64,000 nucleotides of DNA from Polytrichum commune (lineage: Eukaryota; Streptophyta; Polytrichopsida; Polytrichales; Polytrichaceae): contig OX485804.1 of NCBI GenBank assembly GCA_950295325.1, positions 46,748,001 through 46,812,000 of the forward strand, read 5' to 3'. This document shows positions 37,801 to 47,861 of the stretch, in pieces; positions within the stretch are counted from its first letter, which is position 1, and the number at the start of each line of letters is the position of its first letter. The position numbers were made by a program, and so were the translations under genes. The notes under the pieces were generated by a model. The model was not told where the DNA came from. It made no database searches and saw only the letters and a program-made list of their open reading frames with translations.

Positions 37801-39651
37801 GCTAAGGTCTTGTTTAGTTTCTAGTGTCCATTCTATGGCTTCGAAAGCCAAGAAGATGTTATCCAAGATGCACCTGTTGGGAACAAAACCTGTCTGGGAG
37901 GGTAGTATCTAGTGATGTAGGAGCGGCTTCATTCTATTGGCTAGTATCTTTGCTATGATTTTGTATGGGGTGTTTAGAAGTGAAATTGGTCGGAAATTTT
38001 GGACTCTACTTCGGTCTTCGGATTTCGGGAGTAATGCTATTTTACTAATATTCAACTCGGCTGCAATGTGCGTTTGCTCTACAGATTCAGCTACAAAGTT
38101 TAAGATATCCTCTTCAATATCCTCCCACAAGGCTTGATAAAATTCTGCAAGGATCGTATCCGTGCCTGGTGACTTCCCAGCAGGTAATTGTTTCACTGCC
38201 TCAGTCACTTCTTCCATGGTTATAGGCCGAAGGAGTTCTAGGTTGTGTTCTGCAGTTACCGGTTGAGTAATACATTGCAAACAGTTCTCCCGTGCCCCGG
38301 CCGCATCTTCTACTTGGTCATCCCGCGTGTAAAGTTGCTTGTAGAACGCGAGTATGTGCGATTCCAAGTCAGATTGCTTAGTTAGGATCCTGTCTCCATT
38401 TGTGAGTTGAGTTATGTTGAACGCCTGTCTTGTCCCTTCGTGAAATTCAAAAAATTCTTTTGTGCATCGGTCCCCCACCCGGGCCCATTTAGAAAGAATC
38501 GCGGTTTCTTGAAATTGGAATTTCTATTGTCTCACCTCGTGTAACACCGCCTGGGCGTCGCTCAACTTCTCTCGTGCTTCCTTTGAGCCCCAGTTGTGTT
38601 GTAGCTCCTCCTCTGCGGCGATGATATCTTCAAACTGAGACAAATAGGTTGTTTTCCATTGTTGTTTCTGGTGTTTAGTAAGCTCCTCTGATTTTAAACG
38701 GATAGCCTGCGTGACAGCCACTATCTTGGAGTTCCATGAATCGATGTCCGAGGTCATCACTCCTTTCCATACTGCCAATAAAGCTGCTTTACACTCCGGG
38801 TTCTGTAGAAGGCCTTTATTGAAACTGTGTGGTCTTGCCTTCTTCCTGAGTGGACCTTTGGTATGTAGGACGACCCCGGCATGATCTGAAATGTCTTGTA
38901 TGGTAGGAAGAATTTCGGTTGACCCTCCATTTTGTTCTAGATGTGGTGTGATATAGAACCTATCAATTCTAGTCTGTACCATGGTTTCGTCATTATGCAA
39001 ATTTGACCAGGTGAAAGCCTTACTATTTCTGCGATGGTAAGAGTCTATGTGATAAGCATCCCTTACCCCTAGCTTGAGAAGCAATTTATTCCATGACTCA
39101 AGTTTCCTGGTGCTAATACTAGTCTTCGTTGTTCCCCCTTGCTTATCCTGTATGCTTTCTATATTGTTAAAGTCACCCGCGAGCACCCATTGTGCCTCTG
39201 GGAGTTATGTTTGAGCTAGATGTGCCCACATCATCGCGCGAGGACTTGTATGACTAAATCCATATATGTTTATTATCCCAAGTTGTAGGGCTGGGCTAAT
39301 ATTTAGTACTACATATTGCGCTCTTCCAGGAAATAGTATTCCGTGGTGGGTGACTACTGTCGCCATTTTGGCTGAGAGAACAATCCCTGTTCCTCCTTTA
39401 AAACGGCCCGTTTGTGCTGAAAACGCCGCTTCGTTCCACAAACTAATACCTCCTCTAGTTTCCACAAACCTGGCATGCTTGAGGCTTGCCGCCTCTGGTA
39501 ATTTCGTTTCCTGGAGGAGCAGAATGTCTGTAACTGGGGTCGTGTTGAGGAACACTGATTTTATTTCCTTCCTTTTTCTCCTTCCTAGAAATCCCCGTCC
39601 CAAACTTCGGGTATTCTGTGTGGAGATAGTAATTGCCTCATTGTATTTCAT
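34744..39651 (-). pseudogene. LINE ORF2: endonuclease/reverse transcriptase, inactivated
   Basis: Read from ATG near 39651. The APE-type endonuclease shows TQNTRSLG, LLLQETKLPEA, GGTGIVLS and, further on, LAGDFNNIES. The reverse transcriptase shows GKSPGTD, NFRPISLLNTPYKIIAKILANR, DFEKAYDHVNW and FADDTLLFLDG (FADD in place of the commoner YADD). The C-terminal zinc motif is C-x2-C-x9-H-x4-C in QCQLCPTQDRETLQHAFKEC. In-frame stops lie near 39204, 38522 and 37910, and a frameshift near 37540. The original C-terminus is separated from its last 24 codons (34815-34744) by the MITE. No RNase H domain is apparent. Confidence 0.92.
34824..35219. mobile_element. hAT-type MITE nested in the LINE
   Basis: A 396-bp AT-rich insert with the 9-bp terminal inverted repeat CACGGGGGG/CCCCCCGTG and an exact 8-bp target duplication CGAGAAAT (34816-34823 and 35220-35227). 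A second inverted block, CACATGCGATAAAA versus CACGTGTGATAAAA, lies further in. It has no ORF. The AT-rich body contrasts sharply with the GC-rich LINE. It replaces the true end of ORF2 with about five foreign codons and a stop. Confidence 0.93.
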
Positions 39652-39817
39652 TCGGATTGGCTTGGGAATTGGTCTCCTCACTGACGACAACAAAGCGATT
39701 TTGGTGAGCCGCCGCTGCCTCAGATGCTGGGGTGTGAATGGATGACTCTGGTAAGATCATCTTATACCAGTGTGTTCTATCTTCGACAATTGATTCTATG
39801 TCATCAGAGGGGTGTAG

Positions 39818-41808
39818 CTATATACGGTCCTTTATTTCACTTGGTAGGCTGCACCATCTGTATGTGAACCCTCTCCTTGGTTTTATCTTGCTTTCCTGCA
39901 CTGGAACTGTGACAAACAGTGTGCAAGTATGGTCTCCTTCTAGTTCACCCTCCCAACTGGCAAACCACTTCCCTTGCTTCCACCTTTGTAACGGGTTCAA
40001 GGAGGGATTTGTGAAGACTAGTACCTTGTACAACGCTTGAGCCGCCTCATTTACAACGTGCTGCCTCACTCTTGATTCCGTCCAGGGAACTCCAGCTAGG
40101 AGCTCGGCGATGTGTACCTGTACAATCAATTTGGGTGCGGATGCTTTTGTACTTACCAAGTATTTTGTCGTCTCGTCTGTCCCTCCTTTGATGAGGATTG
40201 GGATTACCCTAATGGTTTTCCTTAATGAGGTTGGTGTGTGGGGTGTGTTAAGGGCGATCCAAAAATCATCAGCTAGTCTTCCGGACCTGTACCCCTGCCT
40301 AGTTATTGGAGCTGAATCCGGTGTTTTGCTTGCAAGTTTCCCTTTTCCCTTGTCCCCTCCATTTGGCTGATCTTGAGCCTCCTGCTGGGTTGGTTTCGTG
40401 CGCCATACAAATTGTGGGGATTCTATTGGTGGAGGCGAAAGGTGTTGTTCTCTGCTAGCTGCTTTGGTACTGTGGAGGGTAGTTTGGGGAAATTTACTTC
40501 GTCCTGTTGGGGTACGTCGGGTATGTCTATCTCCTTCTCCTTATCTGCTGATTTTTGTTGAGGTTCTTGAAGTTGGGACTTAATGGGTGAAGCTGACGCT
40601 TCTTGTGTCTTAGGTGATGGTGATTGGTCACGCGTTCCGCTAGCCTCTGGATGTGCCTGTGTGTGAGGCGTACTTGTATGTCCCCTCTCATCTGAGTTTG
40701 GACTGTGAGATTCTGGTATGCGCGTCGGAGACGAATGTGGTGTTCGGCTGGGAGTTGCGTGTGTGTAGGTGTGATTGGGCTGACCATTTCTCTGACCTGT
40801 GTTTCGTTGCATACTTCTCTGTCTGTTTGCCAACTCCTTCTTTGGGCAGTATCTCACCGGGTGGTCGCGTGAGCGACACCGCCCACACTGGTTGGGAAGG
40901 CCGCTAAATTCCAATGCATGCTCGATTGAGCCTTCCCCATCTAGTCTTGGGAGGATCACTGTATGTGGTAATGCATCTAGATCTTTAACTAGTAACCGTA
41001 TGCGTGGCCCGCACAATTTAGCTCTATAGGCTTCTGAACTGTCAATAGAAATTACTTGACCTATCTGTTCTCCTACAGTTTGGAGAAATGTGTTGTCTCG
41101 TAGGACTTTGCACAAGTTAACTACTTGCATCCAGACTGGATAGTCAAGTCTATCCGTATCCTGGGGCGTATTAGCATCAAAGTGCGGACGCCAACTAGAC
41201 AAGTATATAGCGGCGGATTCGCAAACAAGGTCAGCTTGATTTAATGCATGAATCCTCCCTTCTGGCTTCTCAAATGTGACCTCAAAAATATTATTTGCTT
41301 TTATAGATATTGAATCAAGAGATGGGTGTAGGGTTTCCCGGGCCCAAGCTGTGAGAGCTTTAAGCCCGGGGTGCTTACCTTGTATGCGCCCGAGCAGCGA
41401 TACTGATGCTGTAGTGTCACATTGGGAGCGCAGGTTGGCCAGCAGTGCTGCCGGGATCTTAACTACGACCTTTCGCGGATCCACTTGCTGGGGAGCGTCC
41501 TCGCTTGGTGACTTGTCCATGCTATTAGCTGGTGTGTGTAGCGGAGCTTTGAAATTTTGATTCTTGTTCAAGTCAGTTAACCTGGCTGCTGGTTCCTGAG
41601 AGGATTCCTCTCCTACCTGCGCGAATGGTCCATTACCTTGGGCTGCCGTGACAAACGTTTCCTTCCTCCTCCAAACACTGTAACTACACTGTCTACTGCT
41701 ATCTCTCGCCGCTCTGCGTTGTTGTGCGTCACTACTCTTGTTTGTGGAGTCATTGGATTCGTCATTCAAAGGCGAATCCCTGTGTAATAACTTCGAACTA
41801 AGATTCAT
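39818..41808 (-). pseudogene. LINE ORF1: DUF4283-like RNA-binding protein with CCHC zinc knuckle
   Basis: The main frame runs from ATG 41808 to 40423 (461 codons). After a Ser/Thr-rich N-terminus there is a DUF4283-type region (SLLGRIQGKHPGLKALTAWA, then YPVWMQVVNLCKVL and IGQVISIDSSEAYRAK), ending in the zinc knuckle CGRCRSRDHPVRYC (C-x2-C-x4-H-x4-C). A long Pro/Ser/Thr-rich tail follows. The piece at 40159-39818, in another frame, has a plausible folded block (TCTLFVTVPVQ, GFTYRWCSLPSEI) and is probably the C-terminal part separated by frameshifts and stops around 40160-40420. In plant LINEs this protein binds the element RNA. Confidence 0.85.
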
Positions 41809-41899
41809 CAGGACACGTTAAGAATTTCGCATTCTATCCATCTTCCTAAAAAACCGGATCTCACCCGGTTTTTGCGGAGCTCCGCCTCAGACTCTAGCC

Positions 41900-41935
41900 C
41901 CCTAAGCAAGAATCATACCACTAGACCAAATACCC
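41900..41935 (-). tRNA. tRNA-Pro(AGG) 5' fragment, gene split by the LINE
   Basis: Read on the minus strand from 41935: GGGTATTTGGTCTAG, the acceptor 5' strand and the A box (TGGTCTAGTGG), followed by the D arm and the first half of the anticodon arm, up to the proline anticodon. The last 21 bases (41920-41900) are the target duplication, repeated at 33250-33230. Neither half can make a tRNA alone: this half lacks the B box and T arm, and the other lacks the acceptor 5' strand and most of the A box. Confidence 0.88.
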
Positions 41936-42068
41936 ACTCATGCCTATTGTTATCAATATTATAATAATAATTTCTATTGTGGTTTAACCGAGTGTGAAAC
42001 TTTGGAAAAATTGCCCGGGCCCAGTCCGCCATGGCAAACCCACATTCCTAGGTTCAGGTTTTGTGTGG

Positions 42069-42420
42069 TATAAGGTAGATGGATCTTTAAATGGTTATTT
42101 TTTCCAACTAGTGCATTTCTCATAAGATATATTCATGGCTAGTATATCTGAATCCACGGTGTAGCCACTTTTCTCATAATTTTTGGAGCTTCATATGAAC
42201 ATCTTATTCATTATCAAAAGGAAGTTTTTCGTGCTCATTAAGTGGTCATACAAGTCTCCATAAACCATGTTGAGCATTGAAATCATAATGGGTATCATAT
42301 TGTGAGCACGTAGTCCACTCTCATTCGACTACATGTGTTTTTGGTATGCGTTGTTGGAGCCACACCTAACCACGTACCACTCAAACAAGTTGTTTGATCA
42401 AGAGAAGTAATCGACCTCAT
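42069..42420 (+). repeat. Dispersed repeat family A
   Basis: It starts ATAAGGTAGATGGATCTTTAAA and follows the family order through GTAGCCACTTTTC, CATCTTATTCATTATCAAA, GTGCTCATTAAGTGGTCATA and GAGCACGTAGTCCA to ACCACTCAAACAA. Confidence 0.6.
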
Positions 42421-42902
42421 GAATGGGAAGTGTGACCAACTAATTCTGCCCTCATTCACGTCACCCTGTTTTCCTAGCAAGTAATTTTTATTTTTATTTT
42501 TAGAATTATCCAATTAAAATATTCAAAAAATGCTTCGCGTATTGTATCCTACTCAGGGTAACAATAAAGGGAGCATATGAATCCTATTTGAAAATTAGAA
42601 AGTAAAGTGAGAGAATCAATTATGAAGTGTGCATGGGGTGCCTTGATTATATTTTCAATCACTTAAAACTCTCCCACATGCAGTAAAGAGTGTGTAAGCC
42701 ACAAAACTGCTTAATGAGGGTTGAGCAAGGGGAGAAGCTCTTAGTTGGATTTTGTTTTCCCAACACCTTCCCTCAGCATGCAAATATAAATCTTCCCCCC
42801 ATAAGTTTATCATTGACCAATTCGACAATATAAGCTCAGTATACTAGGTAATCCAAAACCTTTGACCCGATTCGAATGTCAAATTGGCTTACAATAGCAA
42901 TA

Positions 42903-43980
42903 CAGTCTAACCTTGATAATGTCACCCTTGTTAATAGAACACCTTGATATTGTCACCTAAAAGTTTGAAACCGATTTTCATAATGTAAAACTCCCTCGTT
43001 ATTATCCCTATCACCCTTGATAATGTCACTATTTTTTTTCAAAATCCGTAGTGTAAATGTGATAATATCAAGTATGGATGGATTGTATGGGTGGGCATGG
43101 GTTCGATATTATTGTTCATGGGTGAGCATGGGCTAAAGCAAAGCATATTGGGGGTCATTGAATGAGCTCTCATTCAATGCTTTCGGCATAGTGGGATGCA
43201 TAATTTCAAATTTGGTACGTGTTTCGGAGTCCAAATGCTCAATTCTACAGATATAAACAATCTTGATGAACGTATGAAGTCCAAAATGGAGGAAGCAACT
43301 TTGGAATTGGGTAGACTCATCGCCGCATTAAATTTGGGTTTGGATGTTGAAGGCAAGCCTGTAGAAAAGCTTTGTCCTTTGGAGTACATAAACATGGAAG
43401 GTGAAGATGATTTTGAGGTGGAATTTTCTACTGAGGAGCTTGTGCAATTAGTGCAAGATGGCGAACAAGTTCTTGATTCCATGGAAGTGGACCCATTGAT
43501 TGTTGATAGCAGTGATGATGAGTCTAAAGTAGTGAAGCTAAGCGATGCACAAAAATATGCTAAAGATGTTTTGAATTTTATGGCTAGCCAAGGTTCTCAG
43601 ATTTTCAGCACTCATGAGTTGTTAGAAATGGAAAAAAATCCATGACAAACTCATTAGAATTGGTGTTGCACATTTAACATCAACAAAACAATGTGACATT
43701 AGAAGCTTCTTTGTCTCTAGTGAGAGGTCTTTACCTGATCTCAATGACACATTATGATGTGCTCTTGTTATTCACAATTTTGAATTAGATTTTACATTCA
43801 AAAACATTGAAGTCTCGTATTTGTTATTTAAAAAAAAATTGTAATTATATTTTGATTTTCTACATATTTTTTGATAATATCACATTATGCACAAAATATG
43901 ACATTATCAAGTATGTCACACCTTGTTTATATCACACTTTTTGGTGAAACGGAGGGTGTGACATTATCAAGGTTAGGGTG
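42903..43980 (+). mobile_element. pogo/Tigger-type (Tc1/mariner superfamily) transposon, deleted
   Basis: The terminal inverted repeats begin CAGTCTAACCTTGATAATGTCAC at the left and CACCCTAACCTTGATAATGTCAC at the right, flanked by TA at 42901-42902 and 43981-43982. The GATAATGTCAC motif repeats several times in each subterminal region. It is only 1078 bp long and keeps the C-terminal part of a transposase, so it is an internally deleted copy that would need a partner's enzyme. Confidence 0.93.
43196..43757 (+). pseudogene. pogo/Tigger transposase C-terminal remnant
   Basis: The open frame 43196-43645 encodes an acidic region (YINMEGEDDFEVEFSTEELV) typical of the tail of plant pogo/Tigger transposases. 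The HTH_CENPB and DDE catalytic domains are gone. One surplus A in the run near 43630 shifts the frame; the tail then continues in the next frame to TGA at 43757. That tail includes QCDIRSFF (43689-43712), a good match to the PCNA-interacting PIP box Q-x-x-I-x-x-F-F, a feature known from Drosophila pogo. Confidence 0.78.
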
Positions 43981-44599
43981 TACTCGGAGTCTACATAGGA
44001 AGCGGTGTCCACCCTCCCCAACTTAGTCCTGAATTCATAAAGCGAGGTAATTAGCGAGTCATAAATGCCATCTTTGTGATATTTACATAACCTCAATTTG
44101 AGCTTGCACGATCTGCGAAAGGCCTGCAATAAAATTGCGAACAGATTATTAGAGACTCAGATAATGGTCTATTCATAATGACACCTCTGAAGTGATATGG
44201 TGTCACACTTTTCCACAGTAATATCTTTGCCAGAGCTGGTGCGACTACGCTTGATTACCCAATTAGTGAGTGTTACTCTTCAGAGTTAGACAGTGCAATA
44301 ACGTCTTACTCAGGAGTTCAATTTTCACTAATGAAAGTTGAATGTTTGGACACTATAAAATATAAATGACTTTGCTTGGTAAAGTATTACATTCTCATTA
44401 AATAGTTAGTAGCACTACGTAACTCTGAATAGTAAAATTTGGGACTATCAGTGTACTAAAAACGTGACAAAAAGTCAAGGTCTCATGAACCTTAGTTGTG
44501 GTGTCAATTGTGTGTCCAAATTATTGGTTTAGTTTATCAACATTGAAAATGATTTCACTTGAACCCCTGAAGAACATTACATGCACAATTTACATATAG

Positions 44600-45024
44600 T
44601 TTATTAGCTCTGTCTGTAGGACAGAGACTATGCATCAACTTCTTCGTTTCAAGAGCAAATTTCCTAACCACTTTGTGTTCACACTTGGACGTTACTTGTT
44701 CTTGTTATTTTTAGTCCACTGTATTTAATGTGGATGTTATCTATAGTTTTTTATATATATACATACAAGTGCTCCCTAAAATGCATTGAAAGAAATCTAG
44801 TTAACTATAGTTATTTTGGCAGTTCTTGATTATTTATTTTTAAAAAATTGGGTGATAAATGAGTAGCTTCAATCCTTGACCTGTATTTGAGAAGAAGGTG
44901 CACAAAATCCAAGAAAGGTTTGGTATAGTGAATAGCCATGGATTGGCATGAGCAAAGTAATCAGCTACAATTTTAGTCTTTCATAGCAAAGGACAGAGCT
45001 TCACGGTTCTACCGTTTTCTTGTT
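44600..45024 (+). repeat. Direct repeat, left copy
   Basis: It begins TTTATTAGCTCTGTCTGTAG and ends ACGGTTCTACCGTTTTCTTGTT. It is about 90% identical by eye to 46410-46853. The copies are in the same orientation with 1385 bp between them. The ends are not TG/CA and I see no target duplication, so a segmental duplication is as likely as an LTR pair. Confidence 0.8.
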
Positions 45025-46409
45025 AGAAAACACAAATAGAATTTTTTTTCATTACAAAGCTATACAACATTGGTATTTTTTTATCATAATATTATCCTTA
45101 TCCATAACAGTGTTCAGTGGGACTGACAGTATTCACAAGAACTTCCCCACATTCAGACTGAATGTGAAAAATATTTCGTGGAATATTGTCAGACCCAGAC
45201 AACGTTGTTATGAATATGAGTAATGTTATGGTTGCTTTCTTGGTTTGAGAATGTCTATAGAATTGTGTTGATATTATGATGAATTTGCATAACATTGTTT
45301 AGTTGCATGGTTGTGTTCATTCTATATTCACCATTTGGGCCTCCACTATCTTACTTCATGGGAAGAAACTTAGATATAAGGAAGAAATTAACACCGGTAT
45401 GAATAATGAATAGTGTTGGTACGAATAATATTGGTATTTTCGATGATAATAATGCTATGAATAACTTTTTTAGAAAATAATACTAAGATGAACAATGTTT
45501 TATGTGAATATTAACGTGATGAACATTGATTCTTATGAATAGTGTCGCGAGTATAACTCCCACACAAATTTTCAAGTGTCAACATGAACGTATAAATATA
45601 AATGAATACCTATCCTTACCTTGTCCGGGGGGCCCACATGATATAATTGGAATATTCCAAGATCATGGAACTGATCCACATGGCTGACATCATACCAACA
45701 AGTGTAAACCTAGGCACGAGGGGAGGTGAATGGGAACATACATGTCCTAGTGGTTACATGCTCATGGTGCCTAAATCTAGTTGTGTTGGACAAGTAATGG
45801 CAAAGGATAACTAGTCCCAACCATTGAAAGGTTTTGTGAACCCCGCAGCACTAGCCCTCAAACATTATGATTGCAATAGATATACAAGTAGTCCCCCTTT
45901 AAAGGAAGAACGAGGGTAAAAGCCTGAATAATGTTATGCAAACTACAACCTTGAGTAGAACCCTTGCCTCATATTGTGCCCAAGAGGCTCCTACCAGAAT
46001 GTGAACCACTTGCCTAACTCGTTGTAACCAAGTAACCTAACCTCAAAGAAATTGACCCACAGCTAGCGTACCCCGTCAACAACCCATGTTATTTATTAAA
46101 CAATTGTTTTTGAAGGGTTGACATTCAATTTTCCACTTGATGTTGGTCCCATTATGCTCATACAAGACGTTGAGAGTTCCCCAAAGTGGGTCAAATTGAT
46201 TGACATACAATTCCTTGCCAATATATTATGTTGCTCAATGCACATGTCATAGGTGACAAGTGCACATGGCATATGGGCATGGCTTGAATGAGCGATGAAG
46301 TCTACTAACTGCCCATTTTTTGTACAATGGGTGTCAAGGTTAGAGCCCACTAGTTTGGCCACAACATGTATCACCCATTTTGTACTAGGTTGGAGAATCC
46401 CTCTTAAAC

Positions 46410-46853
46410 TTTATTGGCTCTGTCTGTAGGACAAAGGCTATGCATCAACTTCTTCGTTTCAAGAGCAAATTTCCTAACCACTTTGCTTTCACACTTGAGC
46501 GTTACTTGTTCTTGTTATTTTTGGTCCACTTTATTTAATGTAGATGTTAACTATAGTTATATATGTATATGTGTGTGTGTGTGTATATATATATATAGAA
46601 CTATAATTGTTCCCTAAAATGCATTGAAAGAAATCTAGTTAAGTATAGTTATTTTGGTAATTCTTGATTATTTATTCTAAAAACTTCGGGTGATATCAAA
46701 ATCCTTGACCTGCATTTGAGAAGAAGGTGCACAAAATCCAAGAAAGGTTTGGTATAGTAAATAGCCATGGATTGGCATGAGCAAAGTGGACAACTATAAT
46801 TGTAGTCTTTCATAGTAAAGGACAGAGCCTCACGGTTCTACCGTTTTCTTGTT
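46410..46853 (+). repeat. Direct repeat, right copy
   Basis: The partner of 44600-45024. The difference in length comes mainly from an expanded (GT)n(TA)n stretch at 46560-46598, where the left copy has a shorter TATATATATACATA run. Confidence 0.8.
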
Positions 46854-47861
46854 CAATTATTGTTTCAAACACTTGTGGAGCTTTTGGATGTTGTGCTTCT
46901 GGTTTACATAAGTGCAAACAGTGTTGACCCAAAAACCATCAGTAACTAACAGAGGATAAGTTTACAAGTTCTAGTGACTGAGAAGTTGTGAGGTAAAGGG
47001 TCTTCAAGAAACACCCCCAGAGAAATAAACTTGTTTGGAGGACTAACCCATGGAATGTGCCAATAATCATATAAACAAGCAAATATGGGAGGCCATATCT
47101 GTAATTAAAACTACAACCAAATTCCATATGAAGTCATTATTAGGCTAGGAACAATTTAAGGACTACATACCTCAGCACTTCCGTTGTTATTTGAAGTGCA
47201 CGGAGGCTCCAACAGCACAGAATTGTCAACGGCAGATGCCTTATGAGAAAGGAGTGCAGAGTTCATCAAAAATTATCTGTTTAGGTATAGATAAAGGCAA
47301 GAATCTCAAACCTTGTGCTAGAAATATACAGACATTATAAGTGTTAAAAAGTTACGTCATCAGAAACCAGTGATCTTGACAGCTTTGCCACTGTACCAAG
47401 AAGTCCACTTCAAGATTGTCAATGTCAGCATCACATGGCAATGGCCTTACTGTCCCTCAAAAATCGCTTTTACACCACTTTCATGCAGTAGATGTAATAC
47501 TGTTAATAGTTAACTACTTTGGTCAAATTTCTATCCAAATTTGTGGAGTGTGTTTTCTTTTTGAGACTCTATATGATCCAATCGAGACACCACACAAAAG
47601 AGCAATTTTACTTCTTCTTCTTTTTTTTTGGGGGGGGGGGGTGGGTGTTTAGGGAATTTAGGGACAGTTGTTTAGAAACTACCATCATTTTTCACCCTGC
47701 AAAACAAATGACAAACGTTTGTTGAACTTCCTCTCCTCTACAATAGACTGTTACAGTGTAAATGCTCAGATACATGCCAAAAAAATTAATTTAAATGATT
47801 TGAAATTTGTGATCCCACAGAAAATATGGTTCTAACAGGTATTTGCATTAGTAAAATAGGA

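Larger units (their letters stand above)
33251..41899 (-). mobile_element. LINE (non-LTR retrotransposon) inserted in a tRNA-Pro gene
   Basis: An 8649-bp insertion bounded by an exact 21-bp direct repeat (33230-33250 and 41900-41920) that is itself tRNA sequence, so both ends are fixed. Transcription runs from 41899 to 33251. Order: 91-bp 5' leader with the palindrome GCGGAGCTCCGC; ORF1 (DUF4283-like with CCHC knuckle); ORF2 (APE endonuclease, reverse transcriptase, CCHC); ORF3; and a GC-rich 3' UTR (33251-33722). There is no poly-A tail at the 3' end. A 396-bp MITE at 34824-35219 is a later insertion. GC content is clearly higher than the surroundings. Three in-frame stops and frameshifts in ORF1 and ORF2 make this copy inactive, yet all domains are readable, so it is not ancient. 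Confidence 0.95.
43981..47861. other. Intergenic region with a direct repeat and foldbacks
   Basis: No convincing gene. It holds the 425-444 bp direct repeat pair (44600-45024 and 46410-46853). A foldback around 45100-45225 has arms near CATAACAGTGTTCAGT and ATTGTCAGACCCAGACAACGTTGTTATG. A GT/TA microsatellite lies at 46560-46598. A T9 tract followed by a G12 tract lies at 47622-47642. The right part is the 3' flank of radA. Confidence 0.5.

Noticed and set aside
39266-39745. 159-codon plus-strand frame in the LINE
   Set aside because: It lies antisense to the ORF2 endonuclease, whose motifs are clear on the minus strand.
44600-46853. Complete LTR retrotransposon
   Set aside because: The direct repeats lack TG/CA ends and a target duplication, and no gag or pol sequence lies between them.
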